12,800 nucleotides of DNA from BP-133 sp040756995 (GTDB lineage: Bacteria; Actinomycetota; Acidimicrobiia; IMCC26256; BP-133). Below, in pieces: positions 12,799 through 12,800 of the stretch (position 1 is its first letter; each line of letters starts with the position of its first letter). The DNA lies in NCBI GenBank assembly GCA_040756995.1, contig JBFLYK010000092.1:1-12800 (forward strand). The letters are read 5' to 3'. The position numbers were made by a program, and so were the translations under genes. A model generated the notes under the pieces. The model was given only the letters and a program-made list of their open reading frames with translations, searched no databases and had not been told where the DNA came from.

Positions 12799-12800
12799 CG

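Noticed and set aside
1..12800. CRISPR arrays, tRNA or rRNA genes, transposase genes
   Set aside because: No regularly spaced repeats, cloverleaf-like sequence, rRNA signature or transposase motif was found on either strand.

Overview
The window is high-GC DNA. Every gene I can support lies on the minus strand, with GTG and TTG starts, GGAG/GGAGG ribosome sites and at least one leaderless promoter. This suggests an actinobacterium, perhaps an acidimicrobial lineage; that placement is inference from style, with no marker gene in the window.

Layout, by ascending coordinate (transcription runs right to left). Positions 1-1407 hold the first 115 residues of a P-loop ATPase and, upstream of it, a TPR protein. 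Positions 1408-2855 are an accessory patch: a Uma2-type endonuclease relic, an overlapping antitoxin/toxin pair with a leaderless promoter, and a stretch with no clear gene. Positions 2856-6800 hold a secreted/membrane cluster: an ABC-type amino-acid-family substrate-binding lipoprotein, a possible 54-residue coupled ORF, a 504-residue secreted and C-terminally anchored protein of unknown function, and a 122-residue membrane/coiled-coil protein. No permease or ATPase partner for the binding protein is present.

Positions 7136-10430 form an export-and-oxidation unit. A Tat-exported molybdopterin hydroxylase large subunit (IorB-like) is followed 5 bases later by its [2Fe-2S] subunit (IorA-like), then by a TatA-type translocase subunit and a small secreted peptide, and closed by a strong terminator. 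A promoter with a -35, a -10 and an overlapping direct-repeat operator precedes the large subunit. Two dyad elements lie further upstream, one with the GTGA-N6-TCAC core of Crp/Fnr regulators.

Positions 10341-11680 contain no gene I can support and include patches of lower GC. Beyond them lies a Crp/Fnr-family regulator broken by two frameshifts (11681-12408). The window ends with the C-terminal tail of an unidentified protein. The most interesting parts are the molybdo-hydroxylase/TatA unit with its regulatory region beside a decayed Crp-type regulator, and the orphan binding protein with its two uncharacterised membrane partners.
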